The position numbers and the translations under genes are program-made. Under the pieces are notes generated by a model. That model saw only the letters and a list, made by a program, of their open reading frames with translations, was not told the DNA's origin and searched no databases. A DNA stretch of 16,866 nucleotides from Pseudomonadota bacterium (GTDB lineage: Bacteria > Pseudomonadota > Alphaproteobacteria > HIMB59 > GCA-002718135), in NCBI GenBank assembly GCA_027625355.1, contig JAQBWI010000012.1, forward strand, positions 1-16,866. The letters are read 5' to 3'. Below, piece after piece: positions 7,500-16,566 of this stretch. Position 1 is the first letter of the stretch. Each line of letters begins with the position of its first letter.

Positions 7500-8777
7500 A
7501 TGAAAAATATTACAACCGTAATTTTAGCAGCAGGAAGAAGTACACGTTTTATTTCAAATAAATCAAAGCTTATTCATGAGTTGGCAGGGTACCCTATAAT
7601 TAATCATGTTTTTGATACTGCTAAGAAAATTTCTGGAAAAAATATTATTGTAGTTTGTAATAAAGATAACTTTGATGAGTTAAAAAATATTTTAATAGGT
7701 TGTAAATTTGTGATTCAAAAAAATCAAAGAGGTACAGCTGATGCTATTGAGGTGGCTAAACAATATATAAAAACTAAAAATTTTATAATTCTATTTGGAG
7801 ATGTTCCATTAATAACAGATCAATCTCTTAAAAAACTAATTAGAAGTTTTAAAAATAATAATTCGGGTAGCATGATAGCTTTTAAAACTTTTAAACCAAA
7901 AGGTTATGGAAGAGTAATCTTAAAAAATAATAAAGTTATTAAGGTTGTTGAGGAAATTAATGCTTCACCTAATGAAAAATTAATAGAATTTTGTAACTCA
8001 GGCATAATGCTTGTACAAAAATCTAGCTTTTATAAAAATATAAAATTAATTAAATTTAATAAAAAGAAAAAAGAAAGGTATTTGACAGATATTTTTGAAA
8101 TTTATTTTAATAAAAATATCCCATTTTCATTTTTAGTATCTTCTGAGGATGAAATGAGTGGAGTGAATAATTTAAATGATTTTAATAAGGTTGATAGTTT
8201 ATTCCAAAATAGGCTTGTTAATAAATTTTTAGAGCAGGGAGTATTAATTAAGAAACCGGAAACGTCTTATTTTAGTTATAACGCTAAAATTGCAAAAAAA
8301 GTTATTATCGAGCCAAATGTAATTATTAGAAATAATGTCACTATAAAATCTGGCTCAATAATTAAAAGTTATTCAGATTTGGATGGGGTGTTAATTAATG
8401 AAGATTGCTCAATTGGACCTCACGCTAGAATAAGACCTCATTCAATAATTAATAAAAGTTCTAAAATTGGAAATTATGTTGAGATCAAAAACTCATTCGT
8501 TGGAAAAAATACTTCAATTAGTCATTTAACATACATTGGAGACAGTAAAATTGGGAATAAAGTTAATATTGGGGCTGGATGTATTACCTGTAATTATGAT
8601 GGAATTAAAAAAAATAAAACTATTATAGGTGATAGTTCATTTATTGGGTCTAATACCTCGCTTATAGCCCCAGTGAAGATAGGAAATAACGTTAAAATTG
8701 CCGCAGGAAGCGTAATAAACAAAGATATTTCTTCAAACAAACTCGCTATTAGGCGATCTAAGCTTAAAATTTACTAA
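7500..8777 (+). CDS. glmU: Bifunctional UDP-N-acetylglucosamine pyrophosphorylase / glucosamine-1-phosphate N-acetyltransferase
   Basis: This 425-residue protein makes UDP-GlcNAc, the precursor of peptidoglycan and lipid A, from glucosamine-1-phosphate in the cytoplasm. The N-terminal uridylyltransferase domain (about 1-220) has LAAGRSTRF (9-17), the uridine-binding QRGTADA (76-82), the metal-site GDVPL (100-104) and GVNN (221-224). The C-terminal left-handed beta-helix acetyltransferase domain has the GlmU-specific run GPHARIRP (306-313), GNYVEIKNS (324-332), SHLTYIGD (341-348; H342 equals the catalytic His), NIGAG and ITCNYDG. The family commonly runs to about 450 residues; this copy is slightly short, ending soon after LAIRRS, and the usual GxGTRM nucleotide loop reads GRSTRF. 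It follows the ParA-like gene by 5 bases and is probably expressed with it. Confidence 0.94.
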   Translation: MKNITTVILAAGRSTRFISNKSKLIHELAGYPIINHVFDTAKKISGKNIIVVCNKDNFDELKNILIGCKFVIQKNQRGTADAIEVAKQYIKTKNFIILFGDVPLITDQSLKKLIRSFKNNNSGSMIAFKTFKPKGYGRVILKNNKVIKVVEEINASPNEKLIEFCNSGIMLVQKSSFYKNIKLIKFNKKKKERYLTDIFEIYFNKNIPFSFLVSSEDEMSGVNNLNDFNKVDSLFQNRLVNKFLEQGVLIKKPETSYFSYNAKIAKKVIIEPNVIIRNNVTIKSGSIIKSYSDLDGVLINEDCSIGPHARIRPHSIINKSSKIGNYVEIKNSFVGKNTSISHLTYIGDSKIGNKVNIGAGCITCNYDGIKKNKTIIGDSSFIGSNTSLIAPVKIGNNVKIAAGSVINKDISSNKLAIRRSKLKIY

Positions 8778-8844
8778 TTTTTTATCTCTATACATATATT
8801 AACCTTGTTTAGAGATTCTATTGAGTTTATTAGCCTAAAATAAT
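8778..8844 (+). promoter_or_regulatory. Putative promoter of the DAHP synthase gene
   Basis: TTGTTT (8805-8810), a 17-base spacer and TATTAG (8828-8833) form a plausible sigma-70-type promoter. The -10 ends only 11 bases before the ATG, so the transcript would have a leader of about 5 bases and no Shine-Dalgarno. The stretch TATTAGCCTAAAATAATATG resembles the one before cimA. A perfect 7-base inverted repeat, ATCTCTA (8784-8790) and TAGAGAT (8810-8816), also lies here, with a 19-base loop and no following T run, so it is not a convincing terminator. Confidence 0.4.
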
Positions 8845-10218
8845 ATGAATTCACAATGGTCTCCAAATTCTTGGCGTTCTAAACCAGCAAAACATTTGCC
8901 TATCTATAAGGATGAAGTTTTGTTAAAAAACTCATTAGATAAAATTAGAGACTTTCCTCCATTAGTTTTTGCAGGTGAAGCGAGATCATTAAAGTCGCAA
9001 CTGGCAGAAGTATCAAAAGGAAATGCTTTTTTACTTCAAGGAGGGGATTGTGCAGAGAGTTTTGCAGAATTTCATCCTGATAATATAAAAAATTCATTTA
9101 AAGTAATTCTGCAAATGGCGGTTGTTTTAACTTTCGGTGCTTCATGTCCGGTTGTTAAAGTGGGAAGAATAGCAGGGCAGTTTGCTAAGCCTCGATCTTC
9201 AGATAAAGAGACAATAAATGGAATTGAACTTGAGTCATATAAAGGTGATATAATTAATGGAATAAATTTTATTGAAAGTGAAAGAGTTCCAGACCCCTCA
9301 AGGCTTATTCAAGCTTACAACCAATCGGCGTCTACATTAAATTTGCTAAGAGCTTTTTCTCAGGGGGGCTATGCAAACCTTAACAAAATTCATCAATGGA
9401 ACTTAAATTTTGTTGAAGAAGAAAACGCAAATAAATTTTCTGAAATAGCTGATAGAATAGATGAGTGTTTAGGTTTTATGAAAGCTTGTGGGATTAATGA
9501 TGGTAATGTTAGGCAAATAAATGAAACTGAATTTTTTACTAGCCATGAAGCTCTTTTGCTTGATTATGAAGAGGCGCTTACTAGAATAGATAGTACGTCA
9601 GGTAAATGGTATGATGTTTCTGCCCATATGCTATGGGTAGGTGACAGAACACGTCAATTAGATGGTGCTCATATTGAGTTTGTAAGAGGTATTGAAAATC
9701 CTATTGGTATAAAAGTTGGCCCGACTACCAATGAAGAAGAGCTGGTCAAAATACTAGACTTTGTTAATCCTAAAAATGAAGCAGGTAAAATAACTTTAAT
9801 ATGCCGAATGGGTGCTGATAAAATTGATAGTCATTTGCCTCAAATTATTCAAAAAATAACAAAAGAAGGAAAAAATGTAGTTTGGGCTTGCGATCCAATG
9901 CATGGAAATACTATTAAATCAAATACTGGATACAAAACGAGACCTGTAACGAGTATTTTTTCAGAAATTCAAAAATTTTTTACAATACATAGATCTTTAG
10001 GTTCTTATCCAGGTGGTGTTCATTTAGAAATGACAGGATCAGATGTGACAGAATGTATGGGTGGACTGCAAGAAATAACTGATGAAGATCTAAAAAATAG
10101 ATACCATACCTTTTGTGATCCAAGATTAAATGCATCTCAATCTTTAGAGATAGCCTTCTTAATTTCTGAATATTTAAAAGATGAAAAATTTTTATCTTTA
10201 AAGTCTTCTCAAATTTAA
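8845..10218 (+). CDS. Class II 3-deoxy-D-arabino-heptulosonate 7-phosphate (DAHP) synthase
   Basis: This 457-residue plant/mycobacterial-type (class II) DAHP synthase condenses phosphoenolpyruvate with erythrose-4-phosphate, the first step of the shikimate pathway to aromatic amino acids. It begins with the class II signature SQWSPNSWRSKPAKHLPIY. The four metal ligands are recognisable: C69 in GGDCAESF, H353 in PMHGN, E395 in HLEMTGSD and D425 in CDPRLNASQ. Their spacing agrees with the Mycobacterium tuberculosis enzyme. The phosphate-binding segment KVGRIAGQFAKPRS is at 105-118, and HMLWVGDRTRQLDGAH at 261-276. The N terminus lacks the long extension seen in mycobacteria. It probably has its own promoter just upstream; no leader-peptide attenuator fits in the short gap. 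Confidence 0.95.
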   Translation: MNSQWSPNSWRSKPAKHLPIYKDEVLLKNSLDKIRDFPPLVFAGEARSLKSQLAEVSKGNAFLLQGGDCAESFAEFHPDNIKNSFKVILQMAVVLTFGASCPVVKVGRIAGQFAKPRSSDKETINGIELESYKGDIINGINFIESERVPDPSRLIQAYNQSASTLNLLRAFSQGGYANLNKIHQWNLNFVEEENANKFSEIADRIDECLGFMKACGINDGNVRQINETEFFTSHEALLLDYEEALTRIDSTSGKWYDVSAHMLWVGDRTRQLDGAHIEFVRGIENPIGIKVGPTTNEEELVKILDFVNPKNEAGKITLICRMGADKIDSHLPQIIQKITKEGKNVVWACDPMHGNTIKSNTGYKTRPVTSIFSEIQKFFTIHRSLGSYPGGVHLEMTGSDVTECMGGLQEITDEDLKNRYHTFCDPRLNASQSLEIAFLISEYLKDEKFLSLKSSQI

Positions 10219-10239
10219 TTTTAGATATAAATTAATAAT

Positions 10240-10980
10240 ATGAATTATCAAAAAAAAATTGATTACATATCCAAATGGATAAACGAATATGCAACGTCTC
10301 TAAGTTTTCACCCTGTTAGCCTTGTAATAGGTGTTTCTGGCGGGATAGACTCAGCTGTTACAAGTACTCTTTGTGCAAAAACAGGCTTCAAAACTATTGC
10401 TATTTCAATGCCTATTAAGCAAAATTTAAATCAACATGATTTAAGTCTCAAACATTTAGATTGGCTGAAAAATAACTTTGATAATGTAGAGACAAAAATT
10501 ATTGAGTTAGATAATGTTTTTGCGTCTTTTGAGAATACAATGAAAGAATTTAATAATAGTCTTGCTTTTGCAAATTCGAGATCTCGGTTACGTATGGTAA
10601 CTCTCTATCAAATAGCACAAGCTAATAAAGGAATAGTAGTTGGTACAGGTAATAAAGTAGAAGATTTTGGTGTTGGTTTTTACACAAAATATGGAGATGG
10701 TGGAGTGGATATTTCACCAATTGCTGATTGTAAAAAAACAGATGTTTGGAATATTGGGAAATCTCTTGGCGTTATTGATGAAATTATTGAGGCAGCCCCC
10801 ACAGATGGACTTTGGGATGATAGTCGTAATGATGAGAGTCAACTTGGGTTATCGTATGAGGAGATTGAAGATGCGATGGAAAATTCTAATAGTAAACATA
10901 TTAAAAAGTATCAAGAAATAAGAGAGCCAAATTTACATAAAATGAAACCAATACCAGTGTGTATCCTTCCGAAAGATTAA
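10240..10980 (+). CDS. nadE: NAD synthetase, short (ammonia-type) form
   Basis: This 246-residue N-type ATP pyrophosphatase adenylates nicotinic acid adenine dinucleotide and amidates it to NAD. The PP-loop is SGGIDSA (33-39). NSRSRLRM (112-119), GTGNKVEDFGVGFYTKYGDGG (135-155) and PTDGLWDDSRNDE (187-199) are typical NadE motifs. No N-terminal nitrilase-like glutaminase domain is present, so the enzyme would use free ammonia or a separate glutaminase. The motif wording is closer to the short NadE of Bacteroidota than to the long glutamine-dependent NadE common in alphaproteobacteria. It starts 21 bases after the DAHP synthase gene, with TATAAA at 10226-10231 as a possible extra -10, and its stop lies one base before gltX. 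Confidence 0.93.
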   Translation: MNYQKKIDYISKWINEYATSLSFHPVSLVIGVSGGIDSAVTSTLCAKTGFKTIAISMPIKQNLNQHDLSLKHLDWLKNNFDNVETKIIELDNVFASFENTMKEFNNSLAFANSRSRLRMVTLYQIAQANKGIVVGTGNKVEDFGVGFYTKYGDGGVDISPIADCKKTDVWNIGKSLGVIDEIIEAAPTDGLWDDSRNDESQLGLSYEEIEDAMENSNSKHIKKYQEIREPNLHKMKPIPVCILPKD

Positions 10981-10981
10981 G

Positions 10982-12316
10982 ATGAAATGTAGATTTGCAC
11001 CTAGTCCAACTGGTCTGCTTCATGTCGGAAATGCAAGATCTGCAGTTTTAAATTGGGCATATGCTAAAAAAAACAATGGAAGCTTTATACTTCGAATTGA
11101 TGACACAGATCAAACTAGATCAAGTAAAGAATTTGAAAATAAAATTAAAGAAAATTTATCTTGGTTAGGACTTGATTGGAATAAGACTTTTAATCAATCT
11201 GGAAGAACTAATATTTATAATTCAAATATAGAAAAGCTTAAAAATGATGGTCGTTTGTATCCCTGTTTTGAAACTGCAGAAGAGCTATCTTTAAAAAAGA
11301 AATCTTTACTTTCTTCAGGAAAGCCACCTATATACGATAGATCTTCATTATCTCTTAGTAAAGATGAAATTAATAAAAAGATAAAATCAGGTTTAAAACC
11401 ACATTGGAGATTTAAACTTGAGGATGGCGTAATAAATTGGAATGACTTAATTAAAGATCAGGTAAAATTTGACTCTAAATATCTCAGTGATCCTATTTTA
11501 ATTAGGGAAGATGGATCACTTCTATATCATTTACCTTCTGTAATTGATGATATTGATGAAGAGATTACTCATATCATTAGGGGAGAAGATCATATATCTA
11601 ACACTGCATTTCATATACAAATTTTTAGGGCATTGGATGCTCACCCACCACATTTTGCTCATCATCCATTTTTAACAGACCAACAAGGAAAAGGATTTGG
11701 AAAAAGAATAGGCAGTTTATCTATTGAGAATTTGAGATCAGAAGGATACGAATATATTTCCATAATAAACTATTTACTTAATATAGGATCAAGTGAAGAC
11801 ATTAAGCCAGAAACAAAACTAGATACTGTTATAAATAATTTTGATATAAAAAATATATCAAGTTCCTCTGCTAAATTTTCAGATAATGTTCTCAAATCTC
11901 TAAATTCAGATTTGCTAAAAATTTATAACTTTGAAGATATAAAATCAAAATTTGAATTATTAGATATTAAAGTTGACTCAAAAAAACTCTGGAAATATTC
12001 ACAACATAATATTAATTTTTTTAAAGATATTGAAAATTGGCTAAAAACAATTGAAGTTATTATAGATATAAAAAACTATGAAATTCATGATACTTTAATC
12101 GCTGCTGCGGTGGAATGTATTCCTGAAGACCCATTTTCATATGAAACATGGGATAATTGGACTAAAGCTATTAACGCTAAAACAGGTTTAAAAGGTAAAG
12201 AATTGTATATGCCTTTAAGGTTAATTTTAACTGGAAAAGAAAAAGGACCTGAGTTGAAAAACTTTTTACCATTACTGGACAAAGAGACATTGCTTACGAA
12301 ATTTGGAAAAATATAG
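10982..12316 (+). CDS. gltX: Glutamyl-tRNA synthetase (alphaproteobacterial second-type GltX)
   Basis: This 444-residue class I aminoacyl-tRNA synthetase charges tRNA with glutamate. The catalytic domain begins with RFAPSPTGLLHVGNARSA, which holds the HIGH-type signature HVGN (14-17), then LRIDDTD (37-43), PPIYDR (115-120), HWRFKL (141-146), LPSVIDDID (184-192) and IIRGEDHISNTAFHIQIF (198-215). The KMSKS-equivalent is GKGFGKRIGSLS (236-247), where related alphaproteobacterial enzymes commonly have a LSKR core. Only the key Lys241-Arg242 pair remains, with Phe-Gly in place of Leu-Ser. The anticodon-binding part covers roughly 320-444. Length is normal. The ATG is one base after the nadE stop, so the two are coupled. 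Many alphaproteobacteria have two GltX proteins; this belongs to the SKRxGSL group, and its tRNA specificity (Glu, Gln or both) cannot be read by eye. Confidence 0.93.
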   Translation: MKCRFAPSPTGLLHVGNARSAVLNWAYAKKNNGSFILRIDDTDQTRSSKEFENKIKENLSWLGLDWNKTFNQSGRTNIYNSNIEKLKNDGRLYPCFETAEELSLKKKSLLSSGKPPIYDRSSLSLSKDEINKKIKSGLKPHWRFKLEDGVINWNDLIKDQVKFDSKYLSDPILIREDGSLLYHLPSVIDDIDEEITHIIRGEDHISNTAFHIQIFRALDAHPPHFAHHPFLTDQQGKGFGKRIGSLSIENLRSEGYEYISIINYLLNIGSSEDIKPETKLDTVINNFDIKNISSSSAKFSDNVLKSLNSDLLKIYNFEDIKSKFELLDIKVDSKKLWKYSQHNINFFKDIENWLKTIEVIIDIKNYEIHDTLIAAAVECIPEDPFSYETWDNWTKAINAKTGLKGKELYMPLRLILTGKEKGPELKNFLPLLDKETLLTKFGKI

Positions 12317-12352
12317 AAAAATTAATTTATTTGTCTATTAGCTAAATTTAAT
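12317..12352 (+). promoter_or_regulatory. Possible near-leaderless promoter of cimA
   Basis: A TATTAG -10-like box at 12336-12341 ends 11 bases before the cimA ATG, the same distance as the box before the DAHP synthase gene. TATTAGCTAAATTTAATATG resembles TATTAGCCTAAAATAATATG there. No convincing -35 is visible at 16-18 bases upstream, so the call is weak. Confidence 0.25.
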
Positions 12353-13939
<1,587 letters not shown>

Positions 13940-13940
13940 A

Positions 13941-14663
13941 TTGAAAAAATTAAATCCGACTATTATTCTTGTAAGACCTCAACTTTCTGAAAATATCGGA
14001 ATGGCTGCTAGAGCTATGGATAATTTTGGACTATCAAAATTATTTATTGTGAATCCTAGAGATGGATGGCCTAGTAAAACGGCTGAAACTTCCGCAAAAC
14101 ATGCTGATAAAATAATTAATAAAGCTAAAGTTTATAAACATTTAGATGATGCAGTTTCAAACTTTGATTTAGTTATAGCAACTTCCAATAGAAAGCGTTT
14201 TTTGACAAAAAAAACATATGACAATTTTAATATATTACAAAAAAAGATAATTGATTTTAAAAGTATTGCGATTTTATTTGGCCCTGAAAATTCAGGACTA
14301 TCAAATCAAGATATTAGATTGGCTAACTTCTTATTTAATATCCCTACTAATAATTCAAATAAATCACTTAATTTATCACATGCAGTTTCCTTGATGTCAT
14401 ATGAATTATCAAAGTTGAATAAAATTTCTACTAATGAAAAATTATCCTCATTTGATAGCAAGGTTAGCAAACTCGAGCTTTCTAATTTTTTGAATTTCTT
14501 AATTAACGACCTTGATTCCAGTGGTTTTTTCAGACCTAAAGAAAAAAAGGCCGGTATGATAGATAATATATATTCTATCTATAATAAGTTTGGTTTATCT
14601 AAAAAAGAACTTCGTATGTTATGGGGGATGCATAAAAAGCTAAAAAATCAGCCAAAATCGTGA
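13941..14663 (+). CDS. trmJ: tRNA (cytidine/uridine-2'-O-)-methyltransferase TrmJ-like (SpoU/SPOUT family)
   Basis: This 240-residue trefoil-knot methyltransferase would 2'-O-methylate the nucleotide at position 32 of the tRNA anticodon loop using S-adenosylmethionine. The three SPOUT motifs are visible: motif 1 VRPQLSENIGMAARAM (11-26; N18 and R24), motif 2 ILFGPENSGLSNQDI (111-125), and motif 3 IPTNNSNKSLNLSHAVSLM (134-152; N144 and S146). The C-terminal extension after about 160 is the helical dimer arm of TrmJ. The start is TTG at 13941, one base after the cimA stop; an upstream start would overlap cimA heavily, and motif 1 begins close to the TTG. It is followed by rpsD after 50 bases, an alphaproteobacterial arrangement. 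Another SpoU specificity is possible but the length and arm favour TrmJ. Confidence 0.88.
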   Translation: MKKLNPTIILVRPQLSENIGMAARAMDNFGLSKLFIVNPRDGWPSKTAETSAKHADKIINKAKVYKHLDDAVSNFDLVIATSNRKRFLTKKTYDNFNILQKKIIDFKSIAILFGPENSGLSNQDIRLANFLFNIPTNNSNKSLNLSHAVSLMSYELSKLNKISTNEKLSSFDSKVSKLELSNFLNFLINDLDSSGFFRPKEKKAGMIDNIYSIYNKFGLSKKELRMLWGMHKKLKNQPKS

Positions 14664-14673
14664 AATAATGGAT

Positions 14674-14701
14674 TTGACATCAATAAATTAATCTCTATAT
14701 A
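14674..14701 (+). promoter_or_regulatory. Strong-consensus promoter of rpsD, near-leaderless
   Basis: A perfect -35 TTGACA (14674-14679), a 16-base spacer and TATATA (14696-14701) form the best promoter in the window. The -10 ends 12 bases before the rpsD ATG. With initiation about 7 bases below the -10, the leader would be about 5-6 bases, too short for a Shine-Dalgarno, and none is present. A strong promoter suits a ribosomal protein gene. Confidence 0.62.
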
Positions 14702-14713
14702 TCCGAATAAATA

Positions 14714-15334
14714 ATGACAAAAAGAACATCTGCAAAACATAAAATAGACAGAAGATTAAGCTGTAATCTTTGGGGTAGACCCAAAAGTCCATTTAATAAA
14801 AGAAATACAAAACCTGGTCAGCATGGTGCCATGGCGATGCGTAAAAAGCAATCTGACTATGGAAACCAGCTTTTTGCAAAACAAAAACTAAAGTTTTATT
14901 ACGGTGATTTAACTGAAAAACAATTTAAAAGTACTTTTGCCAAAGCATCTAATATTAAAGGTGATACAAGTCAAATTTTGATAGAGCTCCTTGAAAGAAG
15001 ACTTGATGCAATTGTTTATAGAATGAAATTTGTACCAACTATTTTTGCTGCAAGGCAATTTGTGAGTCATGGCCACGTAAAAGTAAATGGTAAAAGAGTA
15101 AATATTCCATCTTACTCAGTAAAAGATGGTGATGAGATATCGTTAAAAGATGGAAGCAAAGAAATAAATATTGTTCAGGAAGCTATCGTTTCTCAAGAAA
15201 GAGAAATTCCTGAATATATTGAAGTTGATGTGAAAGAATTTAAAGGTAGATTTTTAAGAGCACCATTAATTCATGATGTTCCATATCCAGTTACAATGGA
15301 ACCAAACTTAGTTATCGAATTTTATTCAAGATAA
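14714..15334 (+). CDS. rpsD: 30S ribosomal protein S4
   Basis: This 206-residue primary-binding protein of the small subunit contacts the 5' domain of 16S rRNA and nucleates 30S assembly. The N terminus, MTKRTSAKHKIDRR then NLWGRPKSPFNKR and KPGQHG, is the alphaproteobacterial form without zinc-binding cysteines. The S4 RNA-binding domain lies at about 91-155, with ELLERRLDAIVYRMKFVPT and the loop ARQFVSHGHVKVNGKRVNIPSY. The C terminus ends in EPNLVIEFYSR as usual. Length is normal. It has its own promoter in the 50-base gap after trmJ and stands alone rather than in the rpsM-rpsK-rpoA operon, as is usual for alphaproteobacteria. The 3' end overlaps the convergent transporter gene by 13 bases, and no hairpin terminator is evident. 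Confidence 0.97.
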   Translation: MTKRTSAKHKIDRRLSCNLWGRPKSPFNKRNTKPGQHGAMAMRKKQSDYGNQLFAKQKLKFYYGDLTEKQFKSTFAKASNIKGDTSQILIELLERRLDAIVYRMKFVPTIFAARQFVSHGHVKVNGKRVNIPSYSVKDGDEISLKDGSKEINIVQEAIVSQEREIPEYIEVDVKEFKGRFLRAPLIHDVPYPVTMEPNLVIEFYSR

Positions 15335-16215
15335 TTTTTTTTTCTAACTGCATCATATATAAAAATACTAACCCCAATCCATATTATAATAAAAGCAGCA
15401 ATTTTTTCTTTTTCTAAGTTTTCGTCTAAAATAAATACTGAGGTAATAAAATGAAAACTAGGGGCTATATAAAATAACACCCCAGCCAAACCCAAGGTTG
15501 TGTATCTAAGTCCTAGATTGAAAAAAAATAAAGGTATAATTGTTACAATACCTGTAAAAAATAACATAATTGAAATGTAACTAAAATTAAAATTAAAATT
15601 AAAATAGCCAACATCTATATGATTTAAATATATTAAATAAGGCAGAGCAAATAAAGTGATTAATCCTGACTCATAAAGAAGTCCTGTAGCTGGTGAAACT
15701 TCAATTTGCTTTCTTAAAAGTCCATAAATTCCCCAAGTTGTACCAATTAACAAAGCTAAATATGGAAAACTATCTAAACTGGTAAAAAGAACAAAACATG
15801 CAAAAAGCATTAATGAGACTGAAATTATTTTTAATGTATTTAAATTTTCATTTAAAATAAAATAGCCAAGAGAAATACTTATCATTGGGGTTAGGAAATA
15901 ACCTAAAGAAGCATCTTGCACCTTATTGATGCTTACAGAGTAAATGAAGCCTAACCAATTAGTAGCAATTAACAAAGAAGTAATTGTTAATATGATTATT
16001 TTTTTTTTTGATTTAAACAATTCAAAAAAATCATTAATTTCACTGAAGAGAATAAGTGATAAGAAAAGTACGAAAAAAGACCAAATACCTCTGTGCATTG
16101 CAACTTCTAGAGATGGAATATAGTTTATTTGGTCAAAAAAAAGAGGTTGAGGCATGCCCCACCAAATAGCTGCTAAACATGCAAAAATAATGCCTTTAGT
16201 AAAATTACTATTCAA
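15322..16215 (-). CDS. rarD: RarD-type DMT superfamily transporter (EamA family)
   Basis: This 297-residue, roughly ten-segment inner-membrane protein of the drug/metabolite transporter superfamily matches RarD in length and pattern. Recognisable RarD segments are KGIIFACLAAIWWG (7-20), EVAMHRGIWS (37-46), NWLGFIYSVSINKVQDASLGYFLTP (starting at 86) and the late LRYTTLGLAGVLFYIAPSFHF. The start is TTG at 16215, one base after the glutaredoxin stop. The next in-frame ATG (residue 21) would destroy the first membrane segment, and an in-frame stop lies just upstream, so TTG is chosen. A run of four TAAAAT units at 15582-15605 encodes the alternating Phe-Asn stretch at residues 205-211 in a loop. 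Substrate is unknown; RarD was named from a chloramphenicol-resistance association, but metabolite export or uptake is as likely. Confidence 0.85.
   Translation of the reverse strand: MNSNFTKGIIFACLAAIWWGMPQPLFFDQINYIPSLEVAMHRGIWSFFVLFLSLILFSEINDFFELFKSKKKIIILTITSLLIATNWLGFIYSVSINKVQDASLGYFLTPMISISLGYFILNENLNTLKIISVSLMLFACFVLFTSLDSFPYLALLIGTTWGIYGLLRKQIEVSPATGLLYESGLITLFALPYLIYLNHIDVGYFNFNFNFSYISIMLFFTGIVTIIPLFFFNLGLRYTTLGLAGVLFYIAPSFHFITSVFILDENLEKEKIAAFIIIWIGVSIFIYDAVRKKNYLE
15582..15605 (-). repeat. Hexanucleotide tandem repeat (TAAAAT x4) inside rarD
   Basis: Four perfect tandem TAAAAT units (15582-15605, plus-strand notation) lie in the rarD reading frame and encode alternating Phe and Asn at residues 205-211. 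Six-base units keep the frame, so copy-number change would lengthen or shorten a loop between membrane segments rather than switch the gene off. Confidence 0.8.
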
Positions 16216-16216
16216 G

Positions 16217-16564
16217 TTATGAAGGTTTTACGTCTATTCCTCTGCTATTGAATAATTCAAGAAGTTCTCCTGTTTCATGCATTTCTTTAACAATGTCACA
16301 TCCCCCTATAAATTCTTCCTTAACATATAACTGAGGGATAGTTGGCCAATTTGAGAAATTTTTAATACCTTCTCTCATTTCGTTACTATCTAAAACGTTG
16401 ACACTACTAAACTTAACACCAATATCTGATAAAACTTGCACAGTAGCAGCTGAAAAACCACACATTGGAAATACCGGAGTTCCTTTCATAAATAAAACCA
16501 CATCATTTGATTTAATTTCATTTTTAATATTTTCTGAAACATCAACTATATTATTCTCTTCCAT
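16217..16564 (-). CDS. grxD: Monothiol CGFS glutaredoxin (Grx4/GrxD)
   Basis: This 115-residue class II monothiol glutaredoxin binds and hands on [2Fe-2S] clusters, commonly in a complex with a BolA protein. The fold shows VVLFMKGTP (22-30, with K27), the active site CGFS at 35-38, the cis-Pro region NWPTIPQLYV (67-76), and the glutathione-binding GGCDIVKEM (83-91). All residues needed for glutathione-ligated cluster binding are present. The ATG at 16564 is preceded by GGAG formed by the last codons of bolA (…ACG GAG TAA), five bases upstream of the start, which supports coupled translation. bolA ends two bases before this ATG, and rarD begins one base after its stop. Confidence 0.96.
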   Translation of the reverse strand: MEENNIVDVSENIKNEIKSNDVVLFMKGTPVFPMCGFSAATVQVLSDIGVKFSSVNVLDSNEMREGIKNFSNWPTIPQLYVKEEFIGGCDIVKEMHETGELLELFNSRGIDVKPS

Positions 16565-16566
16565 TT

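Noticed and set aside
8784..8816. 7-base inverted repeat ATCTCTA / TAGAGAT after glmU as a terminator
   Set aside because: The 19-base loop, all-AT-rich stem and lack of a T run after it make it a poor terminator; its right arm abuts the better-supported -35 of the next gene.
14691..14703. Shared ATCTCTATA string before rpsD (14691-14699) and after glmU (8784-8792) as a common regulatory motif
   Set aside because: Two copies of a nine-base A/T-rich string in 17 kb of AT-rich DNA can arise by chance, and in rpsD it is explained by the -10 region.
15311..15342. GAAT-TTT-ATTC stem and long T run at the end of rpsD as a Rho-independent terminator
   Set aside because: The stem is only four A/T-rich pairs and is separated from the T run by several bases; T runs are common in this genome.
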